This document shows, piece after piece, positions 18,237 through 26,769 of a stretch of DNA of 64,000 nucleotides. Numbering within the stretch: the stretch's first letter is position 1; the number at the start of each line of letters is the position of its first letter. The position numbers were made by a program, and so were the translations under genes. The stretch comes from Pleodorina starrii (taxonomy: Eukaryota > Chlorophyta > Chlorophyceae > Chlamydomonadales > Volvocaceae), in the NCBI GenBank assembly GCA_030267565.1, contig BRXU01000079.1, forward strand, positions 43,881-107,880, read 5' to 3'. Below the pieces are notes generated by a model. The model saw only the letters and a list, made by a program, of their open reading frames with translations. It ran no database searches and had not been told where the DNA came from.

Positions 18237-18542
18237 CTAGGAGGCAGTGGCTTGCGGACTGCGCCGCACAATCCGACCCAACAGAGGCGTGGCGTTCGGA
18301 AGGTCCCGCATTTCACGGTCAGGCCGACGCTTGTTGTCAGCTCCGATCAGCCACCCCTCGCGATGCGCGACAAAGACGGACTCGAAAATGTCTTTAGGCG
18401 TCATCTGCCAAGGAAACAGCACGGCTTCGTCACTGTCGGAAATGACAAAGATCCAGCCTCCGGTGCCATGCTCTCCGCGGAAAGCAATGGCGTCTGCGGA
18501 ACAATCGAACAAACGCCATGTCTTGTAGGGCTGTGCGGACAT
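18237..18542 (-). CDS. 101-aa plasmid protein, unknown
   Basis: The start at 18542 is favoured because GGAGGGC precedes it and it lies four bases after the upstream stop; the longer frame to 18581 would overlap that gene. The product starts MSAQPYKTWRLFDCSADAIA and contains GWIFVISDSDEAVLFPWQM and FVAHREGWLIGAD. It looks like a compact cytoplasmic domain. Second gene of the operon behind leader copy A. Confidence 0.6.
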   Translation of the reverse strand: MSAQPYKTWRLFDCSADAIAFRGEHGTGGWIFVISDSDEAVLFPWQMTPKDIFESVFVAHREGWLIGADNKRRPDREMRDLPNATPLLGRIVRRSPQATAS

Positions 18543-18546
18543 ATCT

Positions 18547-18768
18547 TCAGCCCTCCACGGTGAAAATGACAGTTTCACCATCGACCGTGTACGGCACGGC
18601 CTTGCTCAACAGGCTCTCGAAGGCGTTGGACGGGACACTCGAAAAGGTCGCGCAGAACAGATCGAGCAGCCGCTGACGATCCTGTTGAAACGCATAGCCA
18701 CTGATGGCCCATGCAAGAATGCCGGGGGTGTGGACGGCGGGCGAAGAACCCAAGCGATAAGTAGTCAT
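18547..18768 (-). CDS. 73-aa plasmid protein, unknown
   Basis: Its ATG at 18768 sits at the same place relative to leader copy A as the DUF3560, ParB and DUF932 starts do to their leaders, with the same AAAGGAAA ribosome site. That shared architecture is the best evidence that it is real. The product (MTTYRLGSSPAVHTPGILAW...) has a mildly hydrophobic first third and ends GETVIFTVEG. By company it may be an anti-defence or establishment gene; this is inference. Confidence 0.6.
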   Translation of the reverse strand: MTTYRLGSSPAVHTPGILAWAISGYAFQQDRQRLLDLFCATFSSVPSNAFESLLSKAVPYTVDGETVIFTVEG

Positions 18769-18917
18769 TGTCGTTTCCTTTTCGTGGCGATGGCGTGGGG
18801 GCTTGGTGCCTCCTTCCGCCGATGGGCTGCGCCTCGTCGGTCTGGTCTGACGAATACGCATGTATTCGGCGGAACAGAGTGAGGAGGGCGAAGCCCGACA
18901 AACGGGCCTGGGCGGTT
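18769..18917 (-). promoter_or_regulatory. 145-bp leader, copy A (structured, quadruplicated)
   Basis: Identical over about 145 bp to the copies at 22478, 31119 and 33638. Each ends in the ribosome site of a minus-strand gene. Dyads: TTCCGCCGA/TCGGCGGAA (18814-18822 with 18866-18874) enclosing GAATAC-GCAT-GTATTC and CGTC/GACG, plus GGGC-GAA-GCCC on the distal side. Candidate single-stranded-DNA promoter or structured leader. Confidence 0.7.
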
Positions 18918-19503
18918 TTGTCAAAGGATCGGAGCCGGGGGGTGGTGCGGCCCGCAGCCGAAGGCGAGGACACGGCCCCCGGTGGAGACGACGCCGCAGG
19001 CGGCGCTTGTCTTTTGACAGGGCCGATCAGGTCTGTTGGCGGATATGAAATGAAAGATCGTCGGGGTGGGGGTGAGCGCGGGCCTTGGCCCGCGTCGATC
19101 CCCCGGCCCGTCCGCAGGATCAAACACAAGCCCGGCGACCAGCCGGGCTTTCTCAATCCTCTATCTTTGGCCGGAGCTATCCAGCCTGCCGCGCTTCGCG
19201 GCGGGCCTTGCAGGGTGGCGAGCTGGACGCGCCATCACAGAGCGAAGGGAAGCGAGCCGCCCTGTGGGAAGGTCCGGCCTTGCGCGAGCGATCGTGACCC
19301 GAAGGGCCGAGACTATGCCGCTGCCCTGACTATTGCGCCCCTGCACGGGCAGGCTCGGAACGAGACAAGCGGGCAGGACCAGGCGCAAAGGAAGGGTAGG
19401 GGCATAGGCTCGGGGCGCAGGTCGGCCCTTGCCGGCCAAGCCTAGAGCGCGGTCCCTCGGGGCGGGTGGTCCAGGGCGATCAGCCCTAGACCGAACGACA
19501 CGA
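18918..19503. repeat. Repeat R1, copy a
   Basis: About 530 bp nearly identical to copies at 27845-28388 and 31264-31801 and to the two halves at 44346-44594 and 45523-45763. It is GC-rich and contains CGCGGGCC/GGCCCGCG and a terminator-like AAGCCCGGC/GCCGGGCTT hairpin about 215 bp in. It ends in a long imperfect dyad (GGTCCCTCGGGG... to ...CGAGGGACGC). It is probably non-coding. It joins leader A on one side and an AT-rich gene on the other. Confidence 0.8.
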
Positions 19504-19560
19504 GGGACGCGGCGGAATGTTTATGGTAGGAGCTTTGCAAAACTGACAAGGGTATTAGCT

Positions 19561-20312
19561 ATGATTTACGAATTACCTCCAGGATATCGAAAACAAAAAA
19601 CTAATTTTGATGGCTTGCCTTTAACGACCAGTTTCGTGCAATAACATTTATTCTTGTCACCACTCTTGGAAGTGGAAGCTACCTCGAAAAGATCTCAGTC
19701 CCCTTAAAACCTTACGTACAAAGTGGACTATTCACACTTTGCGGCATGTCCATATCCATGTTCGCATTCAGTGCATGGTTCTATGTCTCTACACTTTTAA
19801 AAATACCAGATACAAAATCATATGACATTAAACTATTTAAGTGGCTACGAGACAAACTTGCTATTCTAGCTCTGGTTATTTTCGGTCACCTTGCAATAGT
19901 TGTTGTCGCATTATTTCTTTTACCTCAAAATTATACTACGGTGAACGAATATTATCAACCAATAGCCTTAGCGGTATTTGATAAGCTATTTTTTGCACTA
20001 TTTATATCCGCAGGACTTATGTTCTTTTTTTATATTTTGCACGATACTCTAAAAACTGATTGGGCTGGAACTCTCGCTGCGTTTTCAGTATGCGTACTGT
20101 CTCTTCCTGTTTGGTATAACTATTATAGGGATACTCAGAAGAGCGCCTTCATAGCTGATAACCAGTATTGCTATTGGTTTCATGCCGCTGCTGCATCCAT
20201 TCCCAAAGATGCCATATCCAATTTTCGTGATGCCTACCGCTTTGATCCTACCTGCGCCGCACAGCGCCAAAAAGGCGTAGTTCACTTTGGCTTGCGCGTT
20301 TTAAATAGGTGA
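19561..20312 (+). pseudogene. AT-rich integral membrane protein, apparent frameshift near residue 22
   Basis: The ATG at 19561 (AAGGG nine bases upstream) opens MIYELPPGYRKQK... which runs into a stop at 19642-19644. From about 19630 another frame continues QFRAITFILVTTLGSGSYLE... without a stop to 20312. Joined, about 250 aa with four to five membrane spans (for example LAILALVIFGHLAIVVVALF and LFFALFISAGLMFFFYI) and a soluble C-terminus. Alternatively translation starts at the internal ATG at 19746 (188 aa). The base composition is far lower in GC than all neighbours, so it is foreign cargo placed beside R1. Function unknown. Confidence 0.6.
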
Positions 20313-20337
20313 GGCAAAGGCGCGCTTCGAAGGCGGG

Positions 20338-20363
20338 AAGGACGCCGCTAGGCGTCCTTGTCC
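20338..20363 (+). terminator. Intrinsic terminator after the AT-rich membrane gene
   Basis: The 9-bp stem AAGGACGCC/GGCGTCCTT with loop GCTA is followed by TGTCCTT. It lies 25 bp past the stop at 20312. Confidence 0.6.
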
Positions 20364-20449
20364 TTCCGCCGCGTATCTGCATGTAGAACCAGCCCGAATG
20401 ATCTATGCAGTGTCGGCCGCACAGCGGCCTCCCGCGCGGATAGCGCACA

Positions 20450-20490
20450 GTCCGGTTGCGGGGGCGCCGCAGGTGCCTCCGCAACCGGAC
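20450..20490. terminator. Strong hairpin downstream of the methyltransferase gene
   Basis: Perfect 12-bp arms GTCCGGTTGCGG / CCGCAACCGGAC enclose 17 bases, 47 bp beyond the methyltransferase stop on the minus strand. There is no clear T-tail, so it may act as an mRNA-stabilising or factor-dependent stop. Confidence 0.5.
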
Positions 20491-20537
20491 ACCATACCGC
20501 GGAGAAGAGGGGCCGCGTCCGACCCCTCTGCCTCTGT

Positions 20538-21143
20538 TTAGTCACGGCGCACCCTGACAATCTTGGTATGCACTCTGGCAGTGCTGAACGTGTCAGGCGG
20601 CAAGGTTTCCAGGTGCTCGGCCTCGGGATGCTCAAAAGTGACCGGCACCAGGGCCACAAGATTTGCCGCCTCGACGTGGCCGCCTCGCCCTAGAAGGGTC
20701 AAAGCCGCTGCAACATGCTTCCGCACATCACGAAACGGCGGGTTCATGATGATGCGGGGAAACTCAGTGCGGCCTTTCACCTCATCGGCGTATTCCAGAA
20801 AACAACGGTTGATGGTCGGGCCGATGCTGCGAAGCGATGCGGCAAGTTTGTGATGACGCTCGATCATCGTCAGTTCTTGCGCGCTGTGGCCGGAGGCGAT
20901 CAACGCGCGCGCGAGCTGGCCGGTCCCGGCGCTTGGCTCTAGCGTGAGATAGTCTCCAACGGGGCCAAGATAGCCCACCATGCGCCGCGCCACGTCCTCG
21001 GGCGTGACGTGGCATTCCGTGGCGCGGTCAACTGCGATGACTTCGGGCGCTTCGGCCATTGCGAGGGCGGGCGCGTCCCGTCGTGCCCTGACCGGAATGG
21101 TCAGGGGCTTGGCGGGACGGGTGTAGATCGCGGGGCGCTTCAC
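20538..21143 (-). CDS. DNA adenine methyltransferase-like protein
   Basis: The start is GTG at 21143 overlapping the DUF3560 stop (GTGA); the longer open frame upstream is only a shadow of DUF3560. The 201-aa product has SAM motif I as LEPSAGTGQLARAL and the catalytic motif IV as NPPF (IIMNPPFRDVRKH), the layout of N6-adenine enzymes. There is no recognition domain or partner nuclease, so it is an orphan methylase that could protect incoming plasmid DNA from restriction. It is co-transcribed with DUF3560 behind leader B. Target sequence unknown. Confidence 0.8.
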   Translation of the reverse strand: MKRPAIYTRPAKPLTIPVRARRDAPALAMAEAPEVIAVDRATECHVTPEDVARRMVGYLGPVGDYLTLEPSAGTGQLARALIASGHSAQELTMIERHHKLAASLRSIGPTINRCFLEYADEVKGRTEFPRIIMNPPFRDVRKHVAAALTLLGRGGHVEAANLVALVPVTFEHPEAEHLETLPPDTFSTARVHTKIVRVRRD

Positions 21144-22477
21144 GCTGCTGCCTCCATGTCTTGAACGCTGGCCGGGGCGTCGTGCTGCTTCTGGTCTGTG
21201 ATCAGGATTGCAGCCCATCCGGCCATATAGCGGGGGCCTTCGTGCTTCGGGTTCGGGGCGATCCTCACGCGGAAATTGCCGCAGGTCGAAAGGCGGGTGC
21301 CGCGCTGCTCGGTGTGGATCTTGACATAATCTGCCTTGGTCATTTCCACTTGCGGCAGGTTCTCGGCTTCCCTGCGCCACGGGTTCACGACAGAAATTGT
21401 GCCGCTCCCGGCTTTGAAATTCAGGATCGGCGGCTTGGCGGGCTTGCTGGCCGGGGGCAGGTAGCCGCAGGATTGCATCAGGTCGCGCCACTCGTCGGCG
21501 GAAAGTTCGACGCTGCACCCTTGGGCGATATGGGCGGGCAGGGGGGCGGCACATTCCACGGTGAATAGGTCGGCATCGACCTTCGCGCCCTTTGGCTTGT
21601 CCGCGCCATGCTCTCGGACGAACATCTGCAACAGGGTCGGGCTAATCTCGCCTTGATAGCGCGGCACGTCGCCTAGCATGTCCCGCTCATAAGCAAGCCG
21701 GTTCAAGGTGTGCGAAATCCAACGGCCCAGGTTGTCGCTCTCGATGGTGGCGCGCGCTCCAGCCATTGCCTTTTCGCGGGCCTCCTGCGGGGTTATCTCG
21801 CCACTCTCAACGGCGGAATAAAGGTTATAGGAATGCAGATCGCCGCGACCCAAGCCAAGGCGGATCAGGTTGTCTGTCGTCAGCTTGCCCCACACTTCAA
21901 GCGCCTTGTGCGCAGTGTTCAATTTGCGCTGTAGGTCGCGCAGTTCGGCTAGAAGCGTCTTGATGCGGCCCGCGCGCACTTTCGGATCGTTCTTGCGGTT
22001 GGCGTGACGCTCGACGCCTTCGGCGCGATACTGCCAGTATCCGATGGCTTTGTGCGCCTTTACAGCCTTGTCCATTGCGTTGTGCATCCGCTCCTGCGTC
22101 TTGCGGGCCTTCCGCTCGGAATGATGGCCGACAAGGATAGGCTGCCCAAACTCGAACGCGCGCGACAGTTCGTCAGCCGCGCGGGAATACGCGCTAGCCT
22201 GCGTGGCCCGTTTGTCCGCGATGGCGTCCAGTCGATCAGCCTTCATCTGCGCCCGTTCCGCCAGGGTCATTTCCTCCGGCTCAATCTCGCCAGCCAGCTC
22301 CAGAGCCAAATCCTCACGGGCGCAGGACCATGCGGGGGCAACGAAAAGCTCCTGTTTGGGTGCCCATTTGAAGCCTGCGGCCTTCACGCGCTGATAGGTT
22401 TCGGCATCAAGACGGGTGGACGGATATAGGCGGATTTTGTTGTCTTCGGGCGAGTAGGTCGCGGAAATGGTGGTCAT
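21140..22477 (-). CDS. DUF3560-domain plasmid protein
   Basis: 445 aa from the ATG at 22477 (AAAGGAAAC ribosome site). The N-terminus (MTTISATYSPEDNKIRLYPS) with AAGFKWAPKQELFVAPAWS is the DUF3560 hallmark: a small fold that also recurs in plasmid anti-restriction-type proteins. A long coiled-coil region with many Ala/Arg/Lys follows (about 85-220), then a C-terminal domain with LSADEWRDLMQSCGYL. It is widespread on alphaproteobacterial plasmids; function is not established. Position behind leader B beside a methyltransferase suggests a role in establishment or anti-defence, which is inference. Confidence 0.8.
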   Translation of the reverse strand: MTTISATYSPEDNKIRLYPSTRLDAETYQRVKAAGFKWAPKQELFVAPAWSCAREDLALELAGEIEPEEMTLAERAQMKADRLDAIADKRATQASAYSRAADELSRAFEFGQPILVGHHSERKARKTQERMHNAMDKAVKAHKAIGYWQYRAEGVERHANRKNDPKVRAGRIKTLLAELRDLQRKLNTAHKALEVWGKLTTDNLIRLGLGRGDLHSYNLYSAVESGEITPQEAREKAMAGARATIESDNLGRWISHTLNRLAYERDMLGDVPRYQGEISPTLLQMFVREHGADKPKGAKVDADLFTVECAAPLPAHIAQGCSVELSADEWRDLMQSCGYLPPASKPAKPPILNFKAGSGTISVVNPWRREAENLPQVEMTKADYVKIHTEQRGTRLSTCGNFRVRIAPNPKHEGPRYMAGWAAILITDQKQHDAPASVQDMEAAA

Positions 22478-22625
22478 GTCGTTTCCTTTTCGTGGCGATG
22501 GCGTGGGGGCTTGGTGCCTCCTTCCGCCGATGGGCTGCGCCTCGTCGGTCTGGTCTGACGAATACGCATGTATTCGGCGGAACAGAGTGAGGAGGGCGAA
22601 GCCCGACAAACGGGCCTGGGCGGTT
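22478..22625 (-). promoter_or_regulatory. 145-bp leader, copy B, before DUF3560
   Basis: Same sequence as copies A, C and D. Stem arms at 22522-22530 and 22574-22582; the inner hairpin GAATAC-GCAT-GTATTC is at 22560-22575. The distal flank is R2 type (TGTGTGAACACC...), as for copy D. Confidence 0.7.
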
Positions 22626-23055
22626 CTGTGTGAACACCGCGCAAAACTGCCTTTTGCGTCACGAAACTACCTCGTGCGTGTGTTTCCGACATTTCCCGTT
22701 CGTGCCCTTCTGATCCGCCGAGTGGCGAAGCCATCCGTGCTTTTCACTTTGGATGACCTCATGTCATCCGAAGGGCAAAGCAGGGTGGGCGCAGCCCGAC
22801 CTGCGGCCGGACGGTGATCTGACACACGGGGCCGGAGCGGTGAAATTGGGAGGGGCCCGCGCCCTGGCGCGGGAGGAACCGGATTTCTCCGTGGAGGCTG
22901 ACGCGCAGCGGCACCAGAGCCCGTGTTCAGAGCGCCGGCCGGATGGCAGGCGGACCTAGCAAACGGAAAGGTGTCGGACGTGCCAGAGCGGAGCGGAGGC
23001 GCGGCTGTCCTTCCGATCAGCGATCGCGGCCATAACCGCGATCACCGCGTCCGCT
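22626..23055. repeat. Repeat R2, copy a
   Basis: About 400 bp similar to 33787-34200. It contains GGATGAC/GTCATCC and the shared block from CACTTTGGATGACCTCATG through GGTGAAATTGGGAGG to the GATCAGCGATCGCGG segment. The copies differ at several positions (for example TAGCAAACGG here, AAAAGAAATG in copy b), so they are older than R1 a/b/c or under less homogenisation. No convincing gene inside. Confidence 0.7.
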
Positions 23056-23109
23056 TCCAAGGATTTTAGGTAGAGTGCAGCATAAGCATCGATGTGCATG
23101 ATCATGATT

Positions 23110-23138
23110 ATGTCATCCACCTGAAACGTAGTCGTCAT
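23110..23138 (+). promoter_or_regulatory. Possible Pho box upstream of ptxA
   Basis: Three half-site-like heptamers lie at an exact 11-bp period: ATGTCAT (23110), CTGAAAC (23121) and TCGTCAT (23132), compared with the PhoB half-site CTGTCAT. The first and third match well, the middle one poorly. The site is about 65 bp before ptxA, where phosphate-starvation control of a phosphite operon would be expected. Confidence 0.45.
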
Positions 23139-23202
23139 ATTGCGCGCCTATTGATCGACCCATCCTATCGCGACCGCAGAACGATTAGAAAGATGCATCA
23201 TC

Positions 23203-24018
23203 ATGTTGGCTTTGAACAGGGTTGCCGTGACCTATGGGAATGGCACACAAGCTCTAAAACCGACCTCGCTGAAGCTCGCGCAGGGGCAGTTTGTCGTCCT
23301 TTTGGGCCGCTCTGGCGCGGGTAAATCCACACTCATCCGCACCCTTAACGGCTTAGTTGCTCCTACGTCCGGTTCGATTATCGCTGATGGCGTTGGATCT
23401 CTGGACGGAGAGCGGGCGCTCCGAGTGCACCGCAGGCGCACCGGGATGATTTTCCAGCAGCACCAGCTCATCGGGCGCTTGAGCGCGCTTGATAATGTGA
23501 TGACCGGTCGCTTGGGCTATCACTCATCCTTTCGAACCCTCTTTCCTCTTCCGCGTTCTGACCGGCAACTTGGGCTGGAATGTCTTGCTCGGGTTGGCTT
23601 GCTCGACAAAGCCTTGGTGAGGGCTGACCAGTTGTCGGGCGGCCAACAGCAACGTGTCGGCATCGCCCGTGCTCTGGTTCAGCAGCCCCGATTGATACTG
23701 GCTGACGAACCTGTGGCCAGCCTCGATCCGGAAACAGCCGTCGAAGTCCTTTCGCAACTCCGCCACATTTGCACGACGGATGGCATAACGGCTGTCATCA
23801 GCCTGCACCAGATCGACTTGGCGAGGCGCTTTGGTGATCGGGTCATCGCCATGCGTGATGGCTCTGTAGTCGCAGATGCGTCCGTTGATGAACTGACAGA
23901 TCAGATGTGCGCCTCGATCTACCGCAGCGAAGCTTCAGGCCGGAGTTCGCAGCAAGCGCATCACCATTCATCCCACTCCCAACCACAACCTGTTGCTGCC
24001 ATGGAGGCCGCCCTATGA
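23203..24018 (+). CDS. ptxA: Phosphite ABC transporter ATPase PtxA
   Basis: 271 aa, PhnC/PtxA type. Walker A is GRSGAGKST (35-43), the signature is LSGGQQQRVGIARAL, and Walker B is LILADEPVASLDPE, followed by the switch histidine in VISLHQID. It powers uptake of phosphite through PtxB and PtxC. The His-rich C-terminal tail (QQAHHHSSHSQPQP) is unusual. The stop overlaps ptxB (ATGA). The order A-B-C-D-E and the ptxD gene make phosphite rather than phosphonate the likely substrate. Confidence 0.92.
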   Translation: MLALNRVAVTYGNGTQALKPTSLKLAQGQFVVLLGRSGAGKSTLIRTLNGLVAPTSGSIIADGVGSLDGERALRVHRRRTGMIFQQHQLIGRLSALDNVMTGRLGYHSSFRTLFPLPRSDRQLGLECLARVGLLDKALVRADQLSGGQQQRVGIARALVQQPRLILADEPVASLDPETAVEVLSQLRHICTTDGITAVISLHQIDLARRFGDRVIAMRDGSVVADASVDELTDQMCASIYRSEASGRSSQQAHHHSSHSQPQPVAAMEAAL

Positions 24019-24863
24019 AGAAGTTGCTCCCCGTTGTCGTTCTCGCTGCTCTCGGCTGCGGCTCCGCAGTGCATGCGGAGGCAAATCCAGAAACTCTGCG
24101 CGTGGCGCTGTTGCCCGACGAGAACGCCGCCACAGTGATCAAAAACAATCGTCCGCTGGAAGAGTATCTTGAAGAAACTCTTGACCGCGACATCGAGCTG
24201 ATCGTGACCACCGACTACTCCTCGATGATCGAGGCGATGCGGTTCGGTCGGCTTGAAATCGCATATTTCGGTCCGCTTTCCTACACGTTGGCCAAGACGA
24301 AGGCCGAGATCGAACCCTTTGCGGCACTGATGAAAGACGGCGAGACAACTTACCGCGCCGTTGTCATCGGCAACGCTGAAGCCGGCATTGAGACTATTGC
24401 GGATGCTGCCGGCCACGATGTGGCATGGGGTGACGTGGCATCTACTTCCAGCCACCTGATCCCGAAATCCATGCTGCTTAAAGCGGGCCTAGAAGCAGAG
24501 ACGGATTACAGCGAGAACTACGTCGGCTCCCATGATGCCGTGGCGCTGGCGGTGCAAAACGGCAATGCTCAGGTTGGTGGTCTTTCGCTGCCCATCTTCA
24601 ACGCTATGGTTGCTCGCGGCACGATCGACCCCGCGAAAGTTGTTGCGCTCGAAGAGTCCGATCCGTTTCCGCAGTATCCTTGGACGATGCGCTCTGACCT
24701 CGATCCGAGCCTGAAGCAAGCCATCACCGACGCGTTCATCAACCTGAACGATGAGGAAGTGCTGGCGACGTTCAAGGCAGATGGTTTCGCGCCGATCAAC
24801 GACAAGGCTTACGATGTCGTGCGGGATCTCGGTAAGATGCTGAACCTCGACCTCAGCAAATAA
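24015..24863 (+). CDS. ptxB: Phosphite-binding periplasmic protein PtxB
   Basis: The start at 24015, coupled to ptxA, gives a typical signal peptide (MKKLLPVVVLAALGCGSAVHA). The 282-aa PhnD-type binding protein has LRVALLPDENAATVIKNN, the ligand-site segment TTDYSSMIEAMRFGRLEIAYFGPLSY, and VASTSSHLIPKSMLL, all typical of the PhnD/PtxB family. It delivers phosphite to the PtxC channel. Confidence 0.92.
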   Translation: MKKLLPVVVLAALGCGSAVHAEANPETLRVALLPDENAATVIKNNRPLEEYLEETLDRDIELIVTTDYSSMIEAMRFGRLEIAYFGPLSYTLAKTKAEIEPFAALMKDGETTYRAVVIGNAEAGIETIADAAGHDVAWGDVASTSSHLIPKSMLLKAGLEAETDYSENYVGSHDAVALAVQNGNAQVGGLSLPIFNAMVARGTIDPAKVVALEESDPFPQYPWTMRSDLDPSLKQAITDAFINLNDEEVLATFKADGFAPINDKAYDVVRDLGKMLNLDLSK

Positions 24864-24930
24864 GACATATCAACCGCCATTCATTGCGGGCGCAGGCGAA
24901 GTCTGCGCCTCACTTTTCAGGAGCACGTCA

Positions 24931-25737
24931 ATGACAGCGCTTTCCCCAAGTTTCGACAGCATCCTTCAGCGCCAAAGTAGAGCTTGGAAGCGCGCTGCCG
25001 TGATCGCGGTGATCATCGCTGGCGTCATCATTGTCAGCAGCTACCACTCCGGCTTGCTTGATCTGGAGCGGCTTGGTTCCGGCCTTCCTTCGCTTTGGCA
25101 GTTGGGAAGTGAAATGGTTCCGCCCGATTTCAGCCGTGGGATGGAGTGGATCGGCCCCTTGGTTGATACTCTTGCCATGAGCATCGCCGGGACGGCAATC
25201 GCGGTTCTGATTTCGCTTCCCGTTGGCTTTTGCGCTTCGCGAAAAACAGCGCCAAACCGCGTTATCTACATGATCGCCCGCGGCCTGCTGAACGGCCTGC
25301 GCTCCATCCCTGAGTTGATCATGGGTATCGTTTTCGTTGCGGCGGTAGGCTTCGGGGCTCTGCCCGGCGTTCTTGCTCTAGGCCTTCACTCCGTTGGCAT
25401 GGTCGGAAAGTTCTTTGCAGAAGCCATCGAGCATTGTGACAATGCGCCGATCGAGGCGGCGCGGGCCGCCGGTGCTTCACCCTTCCAGATCGTCACGCGC
25501 GCAATCCTGCCGCAAGTCCTGCCTCAACTGGCCGATGTCACGATCTACCGTTGGGAGTATAACTTCCGCGCCTCCACCATCCTTGGCACGGTCGGAGCCG
25601 GCGGCATCGGCTTCGAGCTGATGACCTCTCTTCGGATTATGAATTATCAGGAGGTTCTTGCCATCATGCTGGTCGTTCTTCTGATGGTCACCGTGGTCGA
25701 TCAGGTCGGCGCTCTTCTTCGCCGCCAACTTCAATAA
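24931..25737 (+). CDS. ptxC: Phosphite ABC transporter permease PtxC
   Basis: 268 aa with about five to six membrane spans and the permease EAA loop as EAARAAGASPFQIVTRAILPQ, matching PhnE/PtxC. GLLNGLRSIPELIMGIVFV is also characteristic. The RBS TCAGGAGCACG lies nine bases before the ATG. A 67-bp gap after ptxB holds the short dyad GGCGCAGGC...GTCTGCGCC, which may tune expression between binding protein and permease. Confidence 0.92.
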   Translation: MTALSPSFDSILQRQSRAWKRAAVIAVIIAGVIIVSSYHSGLLDLERLGSGLPSLWQLGSEMVPPDFSRGMEWIGPLVDTLAMSIAGTAIAVLISLPVGFCASRKTAPNRVIYMIARGLLNGLRSIPELIMGIVFVAAVGFGALPGVLALGLHSVGMVGKFFAEAIEHCDNAPIEAARAAGASPFQIVTRAILPQVLPQLADVTIYRWEYNFRASTILGTVGAGGIGFELMTSLRIMNYQEVLAIMLVVLLMVTVVDQVGALLRRQLQ

Positions 25738-25757
25738 ACAACAACAGGGAGCGCGAC

Positions 25758-26756
25758 ATGTTGCCCAAGATCGTTATCACGCACAAAGTCCATGACGAGA
25801 TCCTGACCAAGCTGGCGCCTTATGCCCGCGTCAGCGTCAACGAGTCGGACGATACTTGGGCGCATGACAGGCTTTTGGCAGAACTCAGTGATGCGACTGC
25901 GATGATGGCTTTCATGCCGGATCGGATCGACGCTACGGTTCTGAGCCACGCTCCTAGCCTGCGGCTTGTAGCTTGCGCGTTGAAGGGTTTCGACAACTTT
26001 GATGTTGCTGCCTGCACGGCACGAGGGGTCCATGTCTCCATCGTGTCCGATCTTCTGACTGATCCGACCGCAGAACTGACCATCGGCTTGATGATTGGCT
26101 TGGGGCGGCACATCCTGCCGGGGGATGAAGCTGTCAGAATTGGCTACAAGGGGTGGAGACCGCGTTTCTACGGCGTGGGCCTGAAGGGCGCAGCGGTTGG
26201 CATCTTAGGCATGGGAGCGATCGGCAAGTCCATTGCTGAACGGCTCACGGGCTTTGGAACGCAAGTGAGCTATTGGGACAGGCGCGAGCTCGGTTCTGAT
26301 GATGAAGAAAGGCTCAAGGTTACGTTCACGGATTTCGAACGGCTTCTTTCCACTTCGGATTTCGTAGTGTGTGCCCTTCCGCTCGCCAACGACACGCAGC
26401 ATCTGCTCGGCGCACTGGAAGTTGCGAAGATGCGGAAGGGGACGCTTCTGATCAATCCATCACGTGGGAGCGTTGTGGACGAAGGGGCCGTGGTGGCTGC
26501 GCTGGAGGCGGGACATCTGGCGGGTTACGCCGCAGATGTCTACGAGATGGAGGACTGGGCGCGGCCGGATCGACCTGAAGCTGTCCATCCTGGCTTGGTG
26601 CAGCGTCGCACGGACACCTTGCTGACACCCCATATCGGCTCGGCGGTTACCAAGACTCGCCTTGCGATCGAGCATGAGGCGGCTGACAACATCATTGATC
26701 TTCTTGAAGGCCGCAGACCGCGAGCCGCTATCAATGAGCCCGCGTCTGTTCTTTAA
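25758..26756 (+). CDS. ptxD: NAD-dependent phosphite dehydrogenase PtxD
   Basis: 332 aa, close to the family's 336. The start MLPKIVITHKVHDEIL and internal MMAFMPDRIDA, CALKGFDNFDVAACTARGV and YAADVYEMEDWARPDRP match PtxD closely. The Rossmann motif is GILGMGAIG (about 148-156). Catalytic residues are K76, R236 (NPSRG), E265 (VYEMEDW) and H292 (TPHIGS). An acidic D174 at the end of the second Rossmann strand fits NAD preference. It oxidises phosphite to phosphate, so the host can use phosphite as sole P source. Confidence 0.95.
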   Translation: MLPKIVITHKVHDEILTKLAPYARVSVNESDDTWAHDRLLAELSDATAMMAFMPDRIDATVLSHAPSLRLVACALKGFDNFDVAACTARGVHVSIVSDLLTDPTAELTIGLMIGLGRHILPGDEAVRIGYKGWRPRFYGVGLKGAAVGILGMGAIGKSIAERLTGFGTQVSYWDRRELGSDDEERLKVTFTDFERLLSTSDFVVCALPLANDTQHLLGALEVAKMRKGTLLINPSRGSVVDEGAVVAALEAGHLAGYAADVYEMEDWARPDRPEAVHPGLVQRRTDTLLTPHIGSAVTKTRLAIEHEAADNIIDLLEGRRPRAAINEPASVL

Positions 26757-26769
26757 CAAGGTATCCTGC

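Noticed and set aside
22478..22609. N-terminal extensions of DUF3560 and ParB-domain genes through the leader
   Set aside because: The leader is read in different frames before different genes, and a good ribosome site and ATG stand at its end in all four cases.
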